64,000 bases of DNA, taken from Glomus cerebriforme. Lineage: Eukaryota; Glomeromycota; Glomeromycetes; Glomerales; Glomeraceae. The stretch covers positions 1 to 64,000 of the forward strand of contig QKYT01000540.1 in NCBI GenBank assembly GCA_003550305.1. The letters are read 5' to 3'. Shown piece after piece: positions 13,297 through 25,569 of the stretch. How positions within the stretch are numbered: the first letter of the stretch is position 1; the number at the start of each line of letters is the position of its first letter. Under the pieces are notes generated by a model, which saw only the letters and a list, made by a program, of their open reading frames with translations, was not told the origin of the DNA and ran no database searches. A program made the position numbers and the translations under genes.

Positions 13297-13365
13297 CTAA
13301 TATGATCATGCTGATTTTGTTTTTTGTCATCGTACAATAATATGGAATCAGCATGATCAATATTG
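13297..13365. repeat. Inverted repeat (hairpin)
   Basis: The left arm CTAATATGATCATGCTGATT pairs with the right arm AATCAGCATGATCAATATTG across a loop of about 30 bases. It has no clear terminator or transposon context. Confidence 0.6.
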
Positions 13366-13944
13366 ACTGTACAATATCCAATAAAATCTTGTACAAATTA
13401 TCCATTTTTGAAAGTTAAATTTCAGAAGATTTATAATTAAACATGAAAAATTCTGTTGCATAAGAGATAAGAGTTCGTTTCGTTTTTGCCATAAAAATAT
13501 CCGATCTATAATGTTTCCCTCTTCAAATGACGACAATGATAAAGTATTTAAGAAACTTTCACATGGAAATTCGTCGAGGATATTATAAACTCACTAGTAT
13601 CTTTTCGTTAAATAAAAATCAATTATGGGAACTTAACCTTTTTAAAGAAAATTCCTTTTTCAAAATTTTTGATGATTTATTATAAACCGAAAATGCATTC
13701 ATTAAAATTTATAATGATAGCAGAGGCCTTCACAGACCCGTATTTCGGAGCCCGTACCAAGAAATAAGTATAGCTTAACCTAGAGTTAATAATATGAATA
13801 TAATGTCGACCCAGCCACACCTTATTATTTTCTAACCAAATTATTGAATTTTTACTACATAAAACAAATGAAGCTGGAATAGAAAGATATAATTGCTCAA
13901 AATATTGAATTTTTCTTTATATGCTATTGATAACCAGTAATTCT

Positions 13945-14000
13945 GGCCAGAGTTATAATTATAACGGGCCGGCAATATGAAATTGGCCAGAATTACTATC
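13945..14000. repeat. GGCCGGCA/TGGCCAGA dispersed repeat, copy 2
   Basis: TTCTGGCCAGAGTTATAATT is followed by GGGCCGGCAATATGAAATTG and another GCCAGAATTA. This is the same word order as at 5626-5680. Confidence 0.5.
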
Positions 14001-14305
14001 CTAATTTGTAGGTTGTGACACCGGTCTATCTATCATTTTTACTATGTTGATTTTCTTAATGCCAGTAGAGTGTCTGTAATGCTGGCAGAAGACCTATAAT
14101 TCCGGCTACAGCGAAAACTGGTACACAGAATTTCTTTATTTAAATCTGCCCGGTTGACAATCTCGACCCTATTTAGGATAACCATTATCCGGATCGACGT
14201 TGTAGACTTCCATTTCATATGACAAGCTATGCATGAGCATAACTTAAATAAATGTGCGCGAATTCTACAATGAGGTTTGTTTCATCATTTTTTATTTTTT
14301 AAATA

Positions 14306-15010
14306 ATGATTCTTAAATCACACATTCTTATCAATATTATAATTATTCTGGTGTTCTTGTTAACGTTTACTTATTCTATTCCTGTAATTGAACAAGATAT
14401 TGGTCGTTTTTATTGTCGAAATGAAACTAATCCAAATCTACGTTGTTGCCCAGTCCTAGCACTCCGGAAAAATTTTCAGAACAGCATATCAATTATTCTC
14501 ATTAATAAAAGTGGCTATAATATGAATTTGGCTGTTGCGAGTCTTGAAAATGGTTATTGGGTCAATAGTTTTAACATAAAATGTGAACCACAAACCGACC
14601 CTCTAAAAAATGATCAATCTGAGGTTTTTTCTAGTGCTACATCAACGTCTTATTACAACTTTCGAGGTTTTACCACCTTTATCATCGATGATGACATTTC
14701 AAGCACTTTTACTATCTTCTGGAATCGTTCAAGTCCAACGATTCAATATAATGACTATTCTTTTGATTTTTTGCCTGAGAAGAAGTATAAGGTTGAGGCT
14801 CAACGTTGCTTTAAAGATTCAATCTTACAAGTTACAGTTTATGTAGCTACGGATGCTACGAAAGCTTCAATTATTTCATTTACTTCTATATTGATATTTA
14901 TTGCCATTCTCCAATTTATTATCCTCTGCTTCTTCCGCTTTTCTTTTAAAGAAGGTGCATCCAAAAAGAGTTTAGCAACTAAATTACAACAAACTTATAA
15001 TTTCTTCTGA
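14306..15010 (+). CDS. Secreted/membrane-anchored beta-rich protein (copy 1)
   Basis: A single exon of 234 aa. Residues 1-24 are a signal peptide or anchor (hydrophobic run ending LLTFTYSIP). The mature part starts with a Cys-rich segment (FYCRNETNPNLRCCPVL). It then has an SIILINKSGYNMNLAVA strand, ENGYWVNSF, DQSEVFSSA, FTIFWNRSSPTIQYNDYSF and KYKVEAQ. A second hydrophobic segment lies at about 193-215, followed by Lys/Ser-rich residues, so a C-terminal anchor is likely. The order of an N-K-S strand, a Trp after Gly, an F-S-S edge and a W...YN strand recalls small beta-sandwich proteins such as aegerolysin/ET79-like proteins. That link is a guess from pattern only. It is one of three copies within 6 kb (17735, 19474). 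Confidence 0.65.
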   Translation: MILKSHILINIIIILVFLLTFTYSIPVIEQDIGRFYCRNETNPNLRCCPVLALRKNFQNSISIILINKSGYNMNLAVASLENGYWVNSFNIKCEPQTDPLKNDQSEVFSSATSTSYYNFRGFTTFIIDDDISSTFTIFWNRSSPTIQYNDYSFDFLPEKKYKVEAQRCFKDSILQVTVYVATDATKASIISFTSILIFIAILQFIILCFFRFSFKEGASKKSLATKLQQTYNFF

Positions 15011-17734
15011 TTCATTCTTTTAAAAGAATTTTTGTACTTCATCACTTGATATTATCTTAAAGTTAACCATTATGTAATTAAATCTGTTTTACCCATCAAG
15101 TTTGGGTGATATACTTTAGTGTGCAAGGTTTTAACGGTTTATTATTATTATTATTTTTTTATTTGCTCATATTATATTTTATATTATAGGTATACTGTAT
15201 ATCGTTATATTAATTACAATTAATTCTGATTTGTAAAAATTAATACAATGACCTTGTTATAAATGGGCAGTTTGTAACTTATAAGATTAATGATTATTCT
15301 GTATTTGAATCATTTGAGTTTACTTTCTCCTCTAAAAATTGAACATAGTTGTTGGATTTTGTAAGTTTTCAAGGAAATTGTTACAATGATAAAGCATCAC
15401 ATGCATAATCATAAATTAATTGATGATTGATAATGAAAAAATTGTTAAAAACAAAAGGAAATGGTTCATATGTACTGTATATCATAGCATAAAATAGTGA
15501 TCTATTTTGATACAATTCTTATTATCGTAACAATACATCAAACCACTTATAAAACCTTTATCCTTCTACAAAACAACTTAAAAAACTTTAAGTTTTACAT
15601 TCATTTCTTTCCCTTTTTCTTTTGTATCCTCTCCAGGAAGAATAATGAGAATATTGTTTGCTCAATTGTGTAAATTTTCTTTTTAGTTGCGATCATAACC
15701 ATCATAGCCGTAGGAGTGAATCTAGAGGTATCATTGAATCGGACTATGGCTCCCTTAGCCAAGGTCTCATTTCCCGATTGTAGTAAACTCTGTATATAAG
15801 AGTTCCCAATTACGTGACAACTACCAAGATGATGGTACTGCAGCGAACCCAAATTCCATTTTCGCATTTACATAGAATTGTCGACAAATCGAATTGTGTG
15901 TTGAACGTATTGATTGATAGGACAAAAACCTCGTATGCGCCGTGTGTTGATGATAAAATGTCGAACAATGGATGGTTCCAGTGACAGTACCTGTTCAGTG
16001 GAGGCGGGATACGACAATCAAGGTAAAACTGATGTGATGGTTAATATGCAAGGACTGGGGATCCGATACAGGTATCATTTCTAGAGTTATTTGTGTGATT
16101 TAATTGATTAAATGATATTATCACGAATTATAAAGGACAACATATCAAATTCTGTTTTGCATTGTATGACTATCTTCTGCAGAACAAATATTATGGCCGC
16201 AGGAAGTTTGGATCTTATTTACTAAATTTCTTGCTAGATTAACATATAAAAATTGCCTATTTTCTTGCAGAATTATAAACCAGACAATATTAAATTATTT
16301 ATTAAGTGATGCAAGAACAGAGTTATTGTTAAATAAAAGTCAGTTAATTTATTTAATGAATTTAAAATAAAATTTTTTCTTATTTTCAATTGATTAGATA
16401 ATTCAATTTTTTTGGAGTTTTTTTTTTACGGCCTTACCAACAAAGGCAACAATGGACTTACTAGAAGTGCACTATGTTCCTCCCTTCGCATAGTATCATA
16501 CCGTTCCACGACCAACCAGCTCTACCGTGGGACTGCAGCTTGTACGAATAAGAATAAGGTCAGGGATAAGGATAGGGATGGGGTAGGTATGAATCGTCAT
16601 TCCAATCAAAAATCCTGGATAGTTATCCTGGGTGAATGGATTTTTGACAAGTTTCCTCGGATATATCCAGGGTACCTTTGGAATAAACTATTACCCTAGA
16701 TTTATCCAAGATAACTTGTTAGAACCGGATTTTTTGATCAGTCATATCTAGAGAGAGATAAGGATGGGTTGGGATGAGTAGTGCGTACCAATATTAATAT
16801 AATGTTGACCAGCGTAAAAAATATCCCACACAATTCTAATGACCGTATAATAATAACTATTAAAATATAATTATTTTAAATTTCTTAGAATTGGTTAATT
16901 TATTCAATTTATTGTTAAATACTTTATATTAAAATTCAACAAATTTTATAAAATAATTTATTCAGCTAATTTTCTGTACTATTTGTTAATTTTAAACATA
17001 TTTATTATAATTTATTACAATTTTTGAGGTGAAAAATTGTCCTAATTGTGATAATTTGTAAATCACCGGGTTTCTGTACAGTACTATAGTAGAATTCAAA
17101 CAAATCTTGCTTTAGATCTATGGGAAAGTCAATATCATGTCCTGAAATTCTTTTTTTGCTGATAACATTCATTACCTAAAATCAAATTAGATGATGATAT
17201 AGCAATTATTGCAATCGTCAACTAAGAACATAACAAAATAACTAAAAAAAGATGTCCACGATTTTTGCGAGGAGAATTTTTAATTGAATGTAAAATAAAT
17301 ATGGCGAGATATATTTAATAAATTTTTTTTTACTTTTGCTCTATTTTATTTAGAAAATTCGTGATCGTACGATATAAAAATTGAAATAATCAATTATATA
17401 GAATAAAGTAAACAAATTAACACGGTATTCTAAAAGATTTCTTTTATGTTATAATTAACAAAATGTTTACCTTCAGTTCTGGATTGTTACATTTCAATCA
17501 TAGAAAAATTTGGATCATACAGTATGCCGCAACTACAATTTATTACATAAAAAATAAATATGATAAATAAATCAATAATGAATTAAATAAATTACAGTAT
17601 TCAGAACGGTAAATCACAAGCTTTAGCCAAATCAATAATCTTGCGCTACAACAAGTCATTGAATTGGTCACAAATCATATGAGTAATGAGAAATATTTTT
17701 TTTCCTCGTAATATTTTTTAAACTCATCACTGAT
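15011..17734. other. Intergenic region
   Basis: No gene I can support. Short open stretches at 15601-15867 (minus) and 16412-16699 (plus) have no recognisable features. The slightly GC-richer patch 16490-16790 contains repeated GGATAAGG / GGGATGGG words and inverted GGATAA / TTATCC words (TCCTGGATAGTTATCCTGG; TTATCCAAGATAACTTG), which suggests a non-autonomous element rather than a gene. Confidence 0.35.
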
Positions 17735-18055
17735 CAATATTATAATTATTCTAGTGTTCTTGTCGAAATGAAACTAAACCAAATTTATATTATTGCCCTA
17801 TCCTAGCACGCAGTAGATATTTGATCAGCGAATCAATTATTCTCATTAATAAGAGCTTTATTATCGATGATGACATTTCAAGCGTTTTCTCCTGGGATCG
17901 TTCAAGGTTGATATTAAACGTTGCATTAATGATATAACCTTACAAGTTATTTTATACTGTATCAAGAATAATTTCATTTACTTTCATATCGATATCAATT
18001 GTCATTTTCTTTTACTGCTATTGCTTTTATTTAAGGAAGGTGCATCCAAAAATCT
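17735..18055 (+). pseudogene. Deleted copy of the secreted beta-rich gene
   Basis: Fragments of the genes at 14306 and 19474 occur in the same order. They are the signal-peptide DNA (TATAATTATTCTAGTGTTCTTG), the Asn/Pro/Cys segment with CCTATCCTAGCACGC, the ATCAATTATTCTCATTAATAAG strand, then GATGATGACATTTCAAGCG, and finally the C-terminal GGTGCATCCAAAAA block. Most of the sequence between these landmarks is missing and frames do not join, so this copy is dead. The rest of 18060-19000 is AT-rich with no gene. Confidence 0.75.
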
Positions 18056-19019
18056 TATAGTAAACCATTATATAATTAACCTGTTTTATTTCCATCAAAA
18101 ATGAGAATTATATGTTATTGTTATATTTTAAATTACATTAAATTATGATCTAATTTATATTATTTTTGCTCTGTACATTTAATTTTTTAGGAAATGGCTC
18201 TGGATTTTTTTTTTTTTTTTTAGCGAATGTATGTTTTTTTTCTTGGAAATGAAAGTTTGTATTATCAGTAATAATGAATCGTAACACTTTTTATGAAAAA
18301 GGTTTTAGTACATTACGCGATTTAATTAGATCATTAGATCAGTTAACGTTGAATTGTTGGTAAACGTTTTTGAGTTGTATGAAAAGTCTGCAAACGAAGG
18401 ATTTTCAGATGAATAAATATGTTAAGAACATTTGAAATATATAACAAGCTTTGATAAAGGGCCAAATAAATATATACATGTTATAATTTATTAGTATCGG
18501 CTTTCTTAGTGAGAGATTGCAAAAAGCATTAATTCTTGAATTATTTAGTTATGATTGTCTTATATGTTAATTTAAAAATTAAATTAATTATTGTATACAG
18601 TTTAAATCACTAGGAGTTTTCACGCTAATCGGATTTTAAATACACATCAAGTTGGGAATTTGAAGCAACATCATGTGATAAGTAATCAATCTTTAATATG
18701 ATCAATTCCATTTTTTTTCTTTGCGATAATAATTATTTTATTCACTATATTCATCACTGAAAAATACTGTAATTAAGCGGTAAGAAAAATGTTTTTTTTT
18801 TTCGTATTAAGGTTCCAACTTAATTATTCGTTTAACGTCCCCCACTCCCCTCTATTTTTTAAAATATTTGAAACAAGAAGCTTATATTGAGCCCAGAACA
18901 GCCGATATGCTTACACTAGAAAGGAGCTTCAAGTTATAGAGTTTAATTATACATTCTTTTAATATTTTAGTATAATAACTAATTCATTATAAATCTTTTA
19001 TTTTCTTATATATCAAATA

Positions 19020-19440
19020 GGATTTTTTGAAAGTGCTGTGGAATACGATATTTCATCCTGAGAATGGTACATGAAAATTAATTATTTTAAAAAATAAAAA
19101 TTATTTATTTTTATTTGCTAAATAATTATCTTTATTATTTATATATAGGATATGTGCCAAGAGCTGAGACTTGAGAGGCAGCAAAAGCCAGATAATCCAA
19201 TTCCTCAACCGAGGTACAGTACAAATAAGATTAAAAGAAATCGTCCAATCATTATTAGAATATAGATTCACATATTAAATATACAGATTTATGTAATAAA
19301 ATCAATATACTGTGAATGATTGATTTAATAACTTAATAGCGTGTGATAGAGATTATGAACTTTACGGGATTGAAAACTGGAAATGTTGCACGAGTATAAA
19401 ATTTGCTTATGATCAACAACAATCATTTAAATGTAATGCT
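19020..19440 (+). other. Exon-like fragments
   Basis: Three short open pieces with plausible splice borders: a segment ending FHPEN at about 19070, a piece at 19150-19212 (DMCQELRLERQQKPDNP in one frame), and a Cys-containing piece at about 19340-19452 with NWKCCTS and FKCNACTNV. Phases do not join cleanly, so this is either a decayed small gene or chance. I do not recognise it. Confidence 0.2.
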
Positions 19441-19473
19441 TGTACCAATGTATGAGTTATTTTTTTTTTTCTC

Positions 19474-20103
19474 ATGATGTTTTTTAAGCAACTCACCCTT
19501 TTCATTATTCTAATGTTCTTATTAACGTTTACTCACTCCATTGATGAATTTTATTGTGGAAATAGAACCAAACCAAATTTATATTGTTGCCCTATCCTAG
19601 CACGCCGAAAATATTCGATCAGCGCATCAATTATTCTCATGAATAAAAGTGGCTATAATATGAATTTGGCTGTTGCAAATCTTGAAAATGGTTTTTGGGT
19701 CAATGGTTATAAACTAAACTGCGAACCACGAACTTGGCTTCTTAAAAATGGTCAGTCTGATGCTTTTTCTAGTGCTGCTTTATCTTATTATAATAGTTTT
19801 CAAGGTCTTACTACCTTTATCTTCGATGATGACATTTCAAGCGCTTTTACTATCTCCTGGTATCGTTCAAGTTCAACGATTAAATATGATGACTTTTCTT
19901 TTGATTTTTTTCCTAAGAAGAAGTATAAGGTTGAGTCACAACTTGGCTTTAAAAATACTACTTTACAAGTTACAGTTTATTCGGAAGCTTCAATAATCCC
20001 ATCTAATTTCATATTGATATCCATATTATTAGTCACTATCATTCTCCAATTTATTTTTAATTGTATTTCTTATTATATTTTATATTGCATTATATGGTTA
20101 TAA
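19474..20103 (+). CDS. Secreted/membrane-anchored beta-rich protein (copy 3)
   Basis: A single exon of 209 aa, closely related to the gene at 14306. It has a signal peptide of about 22 residues (LLTFTHSI), a Cys-rich start (FYCGNRTKPNLYCCPIL), the strand SIILMNKSGYNMNLAVA, then ENGFWVNGY, QSDAFSSAA, FTISWYRSSSTIKYDDFSF and KYKVESQ. The C-terminal hydrophobic segment (about 180-205) is kept, but the Lys/Ser-rich tail of copy 1 is lost and the protein ends directly after the membrane segment. Predicted N-glycosylation sequons (NRT, NKS, NTT) fit passage through the secretory pathway. The relation to aegerolysin/ET79-like beta-sandwich proteins is tentative. Confidence 0.65.
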   Translation: MMFFKQLTLFIILMFLLTFTHSIDEFYCGNRTKPNLYCCPILARRKYSISASIILMNKSGYNMNLAVANLENGFWVNGYKLNCEPRTWLLKNGQSDAFSSAALSYYNSFQGLTTFIFDDDISSAFTISWYRSSSTIKYDDFSFDFFPKKKYKVESQLGFKNTTLQVTVYSEASIIPSNFILISILLVTIILQFIFNCISYYILYCIIWL

Positions 20104-21165
20104 TTAATTACATTAAAGAGCGATTTATTATAAATGATGTTCATATGTTTATTGTGTTATAGTGGTTCGTAAAATTTTTTTCCGGAATCTTGCTTATTTA
20201 GCTATTTATATTTATCGTACTGAATTCATAAGATTAATTTAGATTAAATTATTAAACTATGAAAAACATTTTAAAATTTTATTGTTGAAAAATTATTAAG
20301 GGGTCATGTAAAATTGTAGATGGTAATGTTTTATACCGAAGGAAGGAATCGAAATGAAGTCTGGTGGAATGCATAATATTACATGCATATACAAGTCTTG
20401 TCAACAAATTCTTAGACGTAATTATTCTTCATGTTTTTTTAACATATGGTATATGCAACTTTAACGTCCGACAAATAATATCAGAAATAATAAAATAATA
20501 TAAAGATCATAGGGGAGGTAGTCATCCTCTTAAGCATTTTTTTCTATATTCGTTTGGTAAATATAAATGGTTTGTAAAAGTTAGAAGTAAGCAGAATATT
20601 AAGTACTACTGAATTTGATAATGCGGTTAGTGCCGCAAAGTTTGAGATTAGAGGTTCCAGAAAAAAAAAATAGATTAAAAAAAAGTAGTAGTGTAGCGAC
20701 CTACCAACCTTAATTAATCCTTTTAACGGTAATATTATCGATTAAGGTGCAATTTGCCATACATAAACTTATTAAACTATAATGACCAGTTTATAAGAAG
20801 TAGTGGATGACTGGATGGATGCTATCGTTTGAGTGGTTTACTTTACTAGAGGATGGATCATTATCTTTTGTCGCTTTTGTTCACGTTTGTTTATTAATTT
20901 TTTACTCTTATTTTTATTGTTATTTTCACGATCATAAGCACATATTTCGTGTAGATCTAGAGTTTCATTTCTCTTTTTTTCGCGCATTTGCTTCGTCAGA
21001 ATAAGCCAACTATTAAGAATCTATTTTATTATTAATCACGATGTATTCAAAAAAGTATATATACTCTCAAAAGCTCTCAAACTTTCAAAACTTTTTCTCT
21101 CTAATCAAACTTTTATTCTTTATAAAACTTATTTCTTCTCTGCTTCTTTCGCACTACTAATTCAA
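20104..21165. other. Intergenic region
   Basis: No supported gene. An open frame at 20807-21004 has a skewed Phe/Leu/Tyr composition and no start context. The block 21040-21160 is CT-rich (CTCTCAAAAGCTCTCAAACTTTC) and could be a promoter or 5' leader of the broken gene that follows. Confidence 0.3.
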
Positions 21166-22330
21166 GATATCAAAGATGTCTCAAACACACTACAAATGCT
21201 AAAAGTCGTGATGATAATACTTTCAACGATCCTGGAATTACTTTCGATGTAAAAAAAGAAATCTTAACTGCAAAAAAAAAACTAGAGGAAAGTAATTATT
21301 TATAATTTATATTAACATTAATAGATATCTGCGAAATTCAACGTGTATTTGAAAGGATACAATTTCATTATTCTGTATAATTTATTATTTCTTTTTATGA
21401 TTCTGCCGTAATACTAGGAGGTACACTTATAGTGATTCGAAGGGAAGGAACTGCGCATTATTATATGGAAGAAGTGCCATGCCATTCGACAACCGAAAAT
21501 CAAGAGAAAAAAAATCATTTAATAAATTGAGATATAATTTATTTCTTTTTTTTTTTTTTATCTACGTCAAAAAATTATCTAGGCAACAACAGCAAATGCA
21601 TGTTTCACAGCTTTCACTTGCTCCAACCACGTCTCAAAACTCCAGCGAAGAACAAACAGGAAAAGATAAAATTGAAATAACCCAGGAACTGACTGCTTCG
21701 TAAGTTAATCTGAATGTATTAATAATTATCTTATGTATAATTTCACTTTACTTGTTTTAAAATTGTCTGCTATATGTATATTATAGATACGGGCAAAAAG
21801 GTATTTGAATTTTATATTATATCATTAGCTTCCATTTAGTTTATTGATGAGGAAATCCCCAAAAACAGAAGATGAAGGAAATCTATCCAAACAAGAAAGC
21901 CAAAGAGAGGAAGCAACAGCAGCATCACGCAGTTTAATTACTGGAATTCAAGCTACTAATGAGTAAAATCATCTAACAATTTAGGATAAATTTATTTCTA
22001 AGTTAATTGCTTTTTTTTAATCTGCGTCACCAACTGTTTCGTAAGTTACCATTAATATTAATGTATTATGTATATTAATTATCTATTATCTTATGTCTAT
22101 AATTTCATCTTGTTCTTTATACAATATAGTCTTTTATATTATAACATTATCTTCTATTTTATTTATTAATGAGGAGATCCCAAAAACGTTGATTCAGAAA
22201 AAAATAAAGGCAAAGAGAAACTATCCGAACAAAGAAGACCAAGAAGAAGAGGAAAGTTAGAGTGAGAAGAAAATAAAAAAGAAAGCAAAAACGGATCTAC
22301 AATAACAGATAATGATGGATGGTATGTTAA
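21166..22330 (+). pseudogene. Decayed multi-exon gene with duplicated exon block
   Basis: Exon-like pieces: 21180-21300 (SRDDNTFNDPGITFDVKKEI, no joining Met), 21480-21702 (a stretch with QLSLAPTTSQNSSEEQTGKD, followed by a good GTAAGT donor) and 21845-21965 (MRKSPKTEDEGNLSKQESQ...). The segment of about 21690-21920 recurs at about 22025-22260. It includes ACTGCTTCGTAAGTTA versus ACTGTTTCGTAAGTTA, then a matching intron (ATTATCTTATGT..TAATTTCA), then GAGGAAATCCCCAAAAAC versus GAGGAGATCCCAAAAACG. All pieces are hydrophilic, rich in Lys, Glu and Ser. Function unknown; the missing start and phase breaks argue for a pseudogene. Confidence 0.35.
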
Positions 22331-24020
22331 AATAATTTATTTTAAATTATGATTCTTGATCGATTACTGAATTGCATATTTTTAATAAAAATATCAAAAT
22401 TATCCCATTATAATTTTACTTTCTCTCACATTTTATCAAATTACTCAATATTGCAAAAGTAAAGAAACAAAATTTAAAATGTTTATATATGATTAAAATA
22501 TTAACCTATAATAACGAGTATTGAATATACAGTGTTGACGAAAATTTCCTAAATAAATAAAAAAAAAAATCCAAATTATAGCATTAATAATGAAGGTGCG
22601 CAGAGCCAGAGGAAGATTTAGATCGATCTGTAATTTTGTAGCACTTTGCCGGACTTGCTCAATTCTTTGAGTAATAATTGCATGACTTTGATTAATTTCA
22701 TTTTGAATCAATGTAATGGCACAAATTCAGACCGGATTCTACCAAAATTATTTTTGTGGTGCGCCTCGATTTCACTAATTGACATCACGTGCATTTATTT
22801 CCGCAGTGAAATAATTATTAATTTCAGCGTCACGTGTGTCGATTTGATTGACACATGACAACGATCTTTCAAAATACTAATGGAAAATCGATTATACAAT
22901 AAACCTTGATTTGATAATAGTAATATAGAGTTGAATGTTGTTTTTTATCATTATTTTATAGATCACGATATATTAAGTAGAAGAGTGTTTTTTTTTTGTA
23001 GTAACATTCTTGTAAATTTGGAGTATTTTTTATTTTTTTCGTAGACAAGTTTTTTAAAAAATGACATCATTGCTAGTCGTATGATTTTTGGAAATACTGT
23101 TCGGAAAAAAAAAGTAAGAAACCAAAAGAAACTTAGTTTGAAATTAATATAATATTTTATTGCAAATAAAGTAACATTTATTGATAAACGTAAGAAGTGT
23201 GTTCGATCAAAATTGAATTTATTAATTGTGGATATAATCAAAGATAATGGTTACTGCAAACAAATCAAACAAGTGCCATAAATGTAAGTATAGGGTTAGG
23301 AATACTGTTAAATTTCTGAACTTGTAAAAATTTTTAACGATAGATATAGATCATTAATAATTGTTTTAAATAATAAAAATCAGTGATTATTAGATTAGTA
23401 ATTAATTAATAATAGTAATTTTTTTTTTATACTGAATCTTTTTAAAAATAAAATTTAATCATATATTTTTATTTTTCAAAAAAAAAAAAAAATAAATAAC
23501 GAAAGATATTATCGAACTTTTAACACATTCAAAATCGACATGTTTTTTGCAGAAAATGAACAAAAAGAAGACTTTGACATTGCATTTATATAAATTGTAT
23601 GAGGATAAAATAAAAATTCTCATTTTATTTTATTATTTAATCATATTATTATAATTAAATCAACGATTTTAGGTGTATTTTTACATTAAAAGTAATCACA
23701 TAATACTTTATGTCATTTTAATAAGTCATATACTTTACTTGGATATGTTTATAGATGAATTACCAAATTTATTCATCTCTTAAATCATGAGTCAACTAAA
23801 TTAAGTAGTACATTGCATATCGAAATTATGATTACATGATAAATCTTCATGACATATCTTTTGTAAATTTTAAAAAAGGTAATAAATTAATGTATAAAAA
23901 CCCTCCTTTTTTCAAGATTCTACTACAATCAACTGGTCTAGTATCATTCTATTGAAGACATAACACACACATTTCTATAATATTATTTCTCTTTAACTTT
24001 TTTTAAAAACAAAAAATTCC
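22331..24020. other. Intergenic region
   Basis: No supported gene. On the minus strand 22570-22711 encodes IQNEINQSHAIITQRIEQVR and a hydrophobic end, probably a fragment. The rest is AT-rich with homopolymer runs. Confidence 0.35.
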
Positions 24021-24021
24021 T

Positions 24022-24290
24022 TTATACTCGCTCCCTTCTAACCCCCTTCTTTAACTTTCCTTATACTGTATATGAGATATTTCTCTATCAGGCAAGGAAG
24101 GTCCAGTCAGATAGTTGAGTCTCTCCTAACTGGCTGGTTTGGTTTTTTTTTATCCTTTAAACTCCCTCTCTTTATCTTCCTTATACTGTATATGAGGTCT
24201 TCCTCATATCAGTCAAGGAAAGACCAGTCAGATAGTCGAGTCTATCCTATCTGCGGTTTGGTTTTAGACTAGGATTCCCTCTTTTATTGA
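24022..24290 (+). repeat. Tandem pair of a dispersed ~135-bp repeat
   Basis: Two adjacent copies (about 24022-24155 and 24157-24290) share CTTCCTTATACTGTATATGAG, then TCAGGCAAGGAA / TCAGTCAAGGAA, CCAGTCAGATAGT, GAGTCTCTCCTA / GAGTCTATCCTA and GGTTTGGTTT. A third copy lies at 62545-62690. The CT-rich head and TATACTGTATAT box would fit a transposon promoter or leader. What follows (24290-24840) has A-rich, Lys/Glu-type fragments but no intact ORF. Confidence 0.65.
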
Positions 24291-24844
24291 TTGCTATAAT
24301 TCAATAGTAATGATACTTCTATTAACGAAAATCCTAAAATATTCACATTGAGATAATGAAAAGTTGGTAAAGAGGAATAGGAATTAGACAGGACAAATTA
24401 AAGAGATGAATATAAACTACTATATCTTGAAAAGGAAATCCAATTATGAAAGAAATTAGGAAACAAAAAAGATAAAGAAATTAGTGAAATATGGTAAATT
24501 GGATTACTTGATTGATTAATGATGAAAGGAAGAGGAAAATGGTGAACTTTGAAAAAAAGATAGATTTCCAGTCCGTATAAGAAATGGAAAAACAACAACA
24601 ATTTTGCACAGAATGCATGACTAAATTAAATCACCTGAAAAAATGTTCAAATTATTTAATTTTGCTTAAAAGCTTTATTAAAAATTCAACTATATGAAGA
24701 ATTATTTTTCTTCCTATGTATAGAAAATTGTATTCAAAAATTTTAATATAAAATTTTAATGTCATGATGGATTGATAAAGTCGACGCTAAGAGCAAATTT
24801 ACCTATACAAGAGATTTATATTTACCATATTAATTTAAATTATT

Positions 24845-25215
24845 ATTAAGAGGAAGCGAAGATAGATGGATTCTCTCCTAAAAGGTTTCATATATTTCGT
24901 GGTAATATACCTTATACGGTTACATTCATTAAAGTACAAGAGACAGAAGAAATTATTGGAGGATATATTCTTTAATATGGAAGGGTTCACAATATAGTGA
25001 AATTGGTATAATCAAGATAGATTGATATTTCTTTAAAGAATAAGGATAACTTTAAAACTCAATTTTAAGTCATTTGAAGGATATGGATTTTACATTAGTT
25101 TATCATCTAACGTTGAAATATTTGTATATTAAAAATTTTATCAATGTAAACAACAAAGTATGAAAAAATGATTAGAGATATAGAAGATAAATTTCCAATA
25201 GAAGAAAATAGCTTA
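24845..25215 (+). pseudogene. TLDc-domain gene fragment
   Basis: Read across frameshifts, the plus strand gives GFSPKRFHIFRGN, TVTFIKVQETEEIIGGYI and YEKMIRDIEDKFPIEE. These match in order the TLDc domain of the BTB-TLDc proteins common in this genome (compare ESGEMIGGYQ in the gene at 49015). Several stops and frame changes separate the pieces and no BTB part precedes it, so it is a dead fragment. Confidence 0.6.
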
Positions 25216-25569
25216 ATACAGTAGCTTAATAAATTAGATGAATAGATATAATACATATAGTATAATATAGTTTTAAATTTAGCTTTTATTTCAATAAATT
25301 CTAATTGTTTAAAATCATGATAAAAATAAATATTTACTGTGATTGACTTATTGCTTTATTGCTTGATCAATACTAATATAAATGTTTCTTTTGAAGCTGA
25401 ATACTTTTAAGATTAATTTGCAATCAACTTATTTTTTACTTTATATTTTATTTTAACTCAGAGTTTTTTTTGATAGATAAAATTGACAAGATTGACGAAT
25501 ATTTTACCTTATTAAAAATGATATATTGTTTCAATTTTGATGTACTCATTGAATAATAAACTTGATGGT

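Larger units (their letters stand above)
12816..14305. other. Intergenic region with hairpin and repeat copy
   Basis: No gene seen. It holds an inverted repeat at 13297-13315 and 13346-13365 (core ATCATGCTGATT, loop about 30 bases) and, at 13945-14000, the second copy of the GGGCCGGCA/TGGCCAGA repeat found at 5626. Confidence 0.5.

Noticed and set aside
15601..15867. 88-codon minus-strand frame
   Set aside because: It ends in a Lys run from A/T-rich DNA, and no family features are visible.
16412..16699. 95-codon open frame
   Set aside because: It overlaps repeated GGATAA/TTATCC words and shows no domain, conserved start or splice context.
20807..21004. 65-codon open frame rich in Phe/Tyr
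   Set aside because: Composition reflects T-rich DNA and there is no supporting neighbour or motif.
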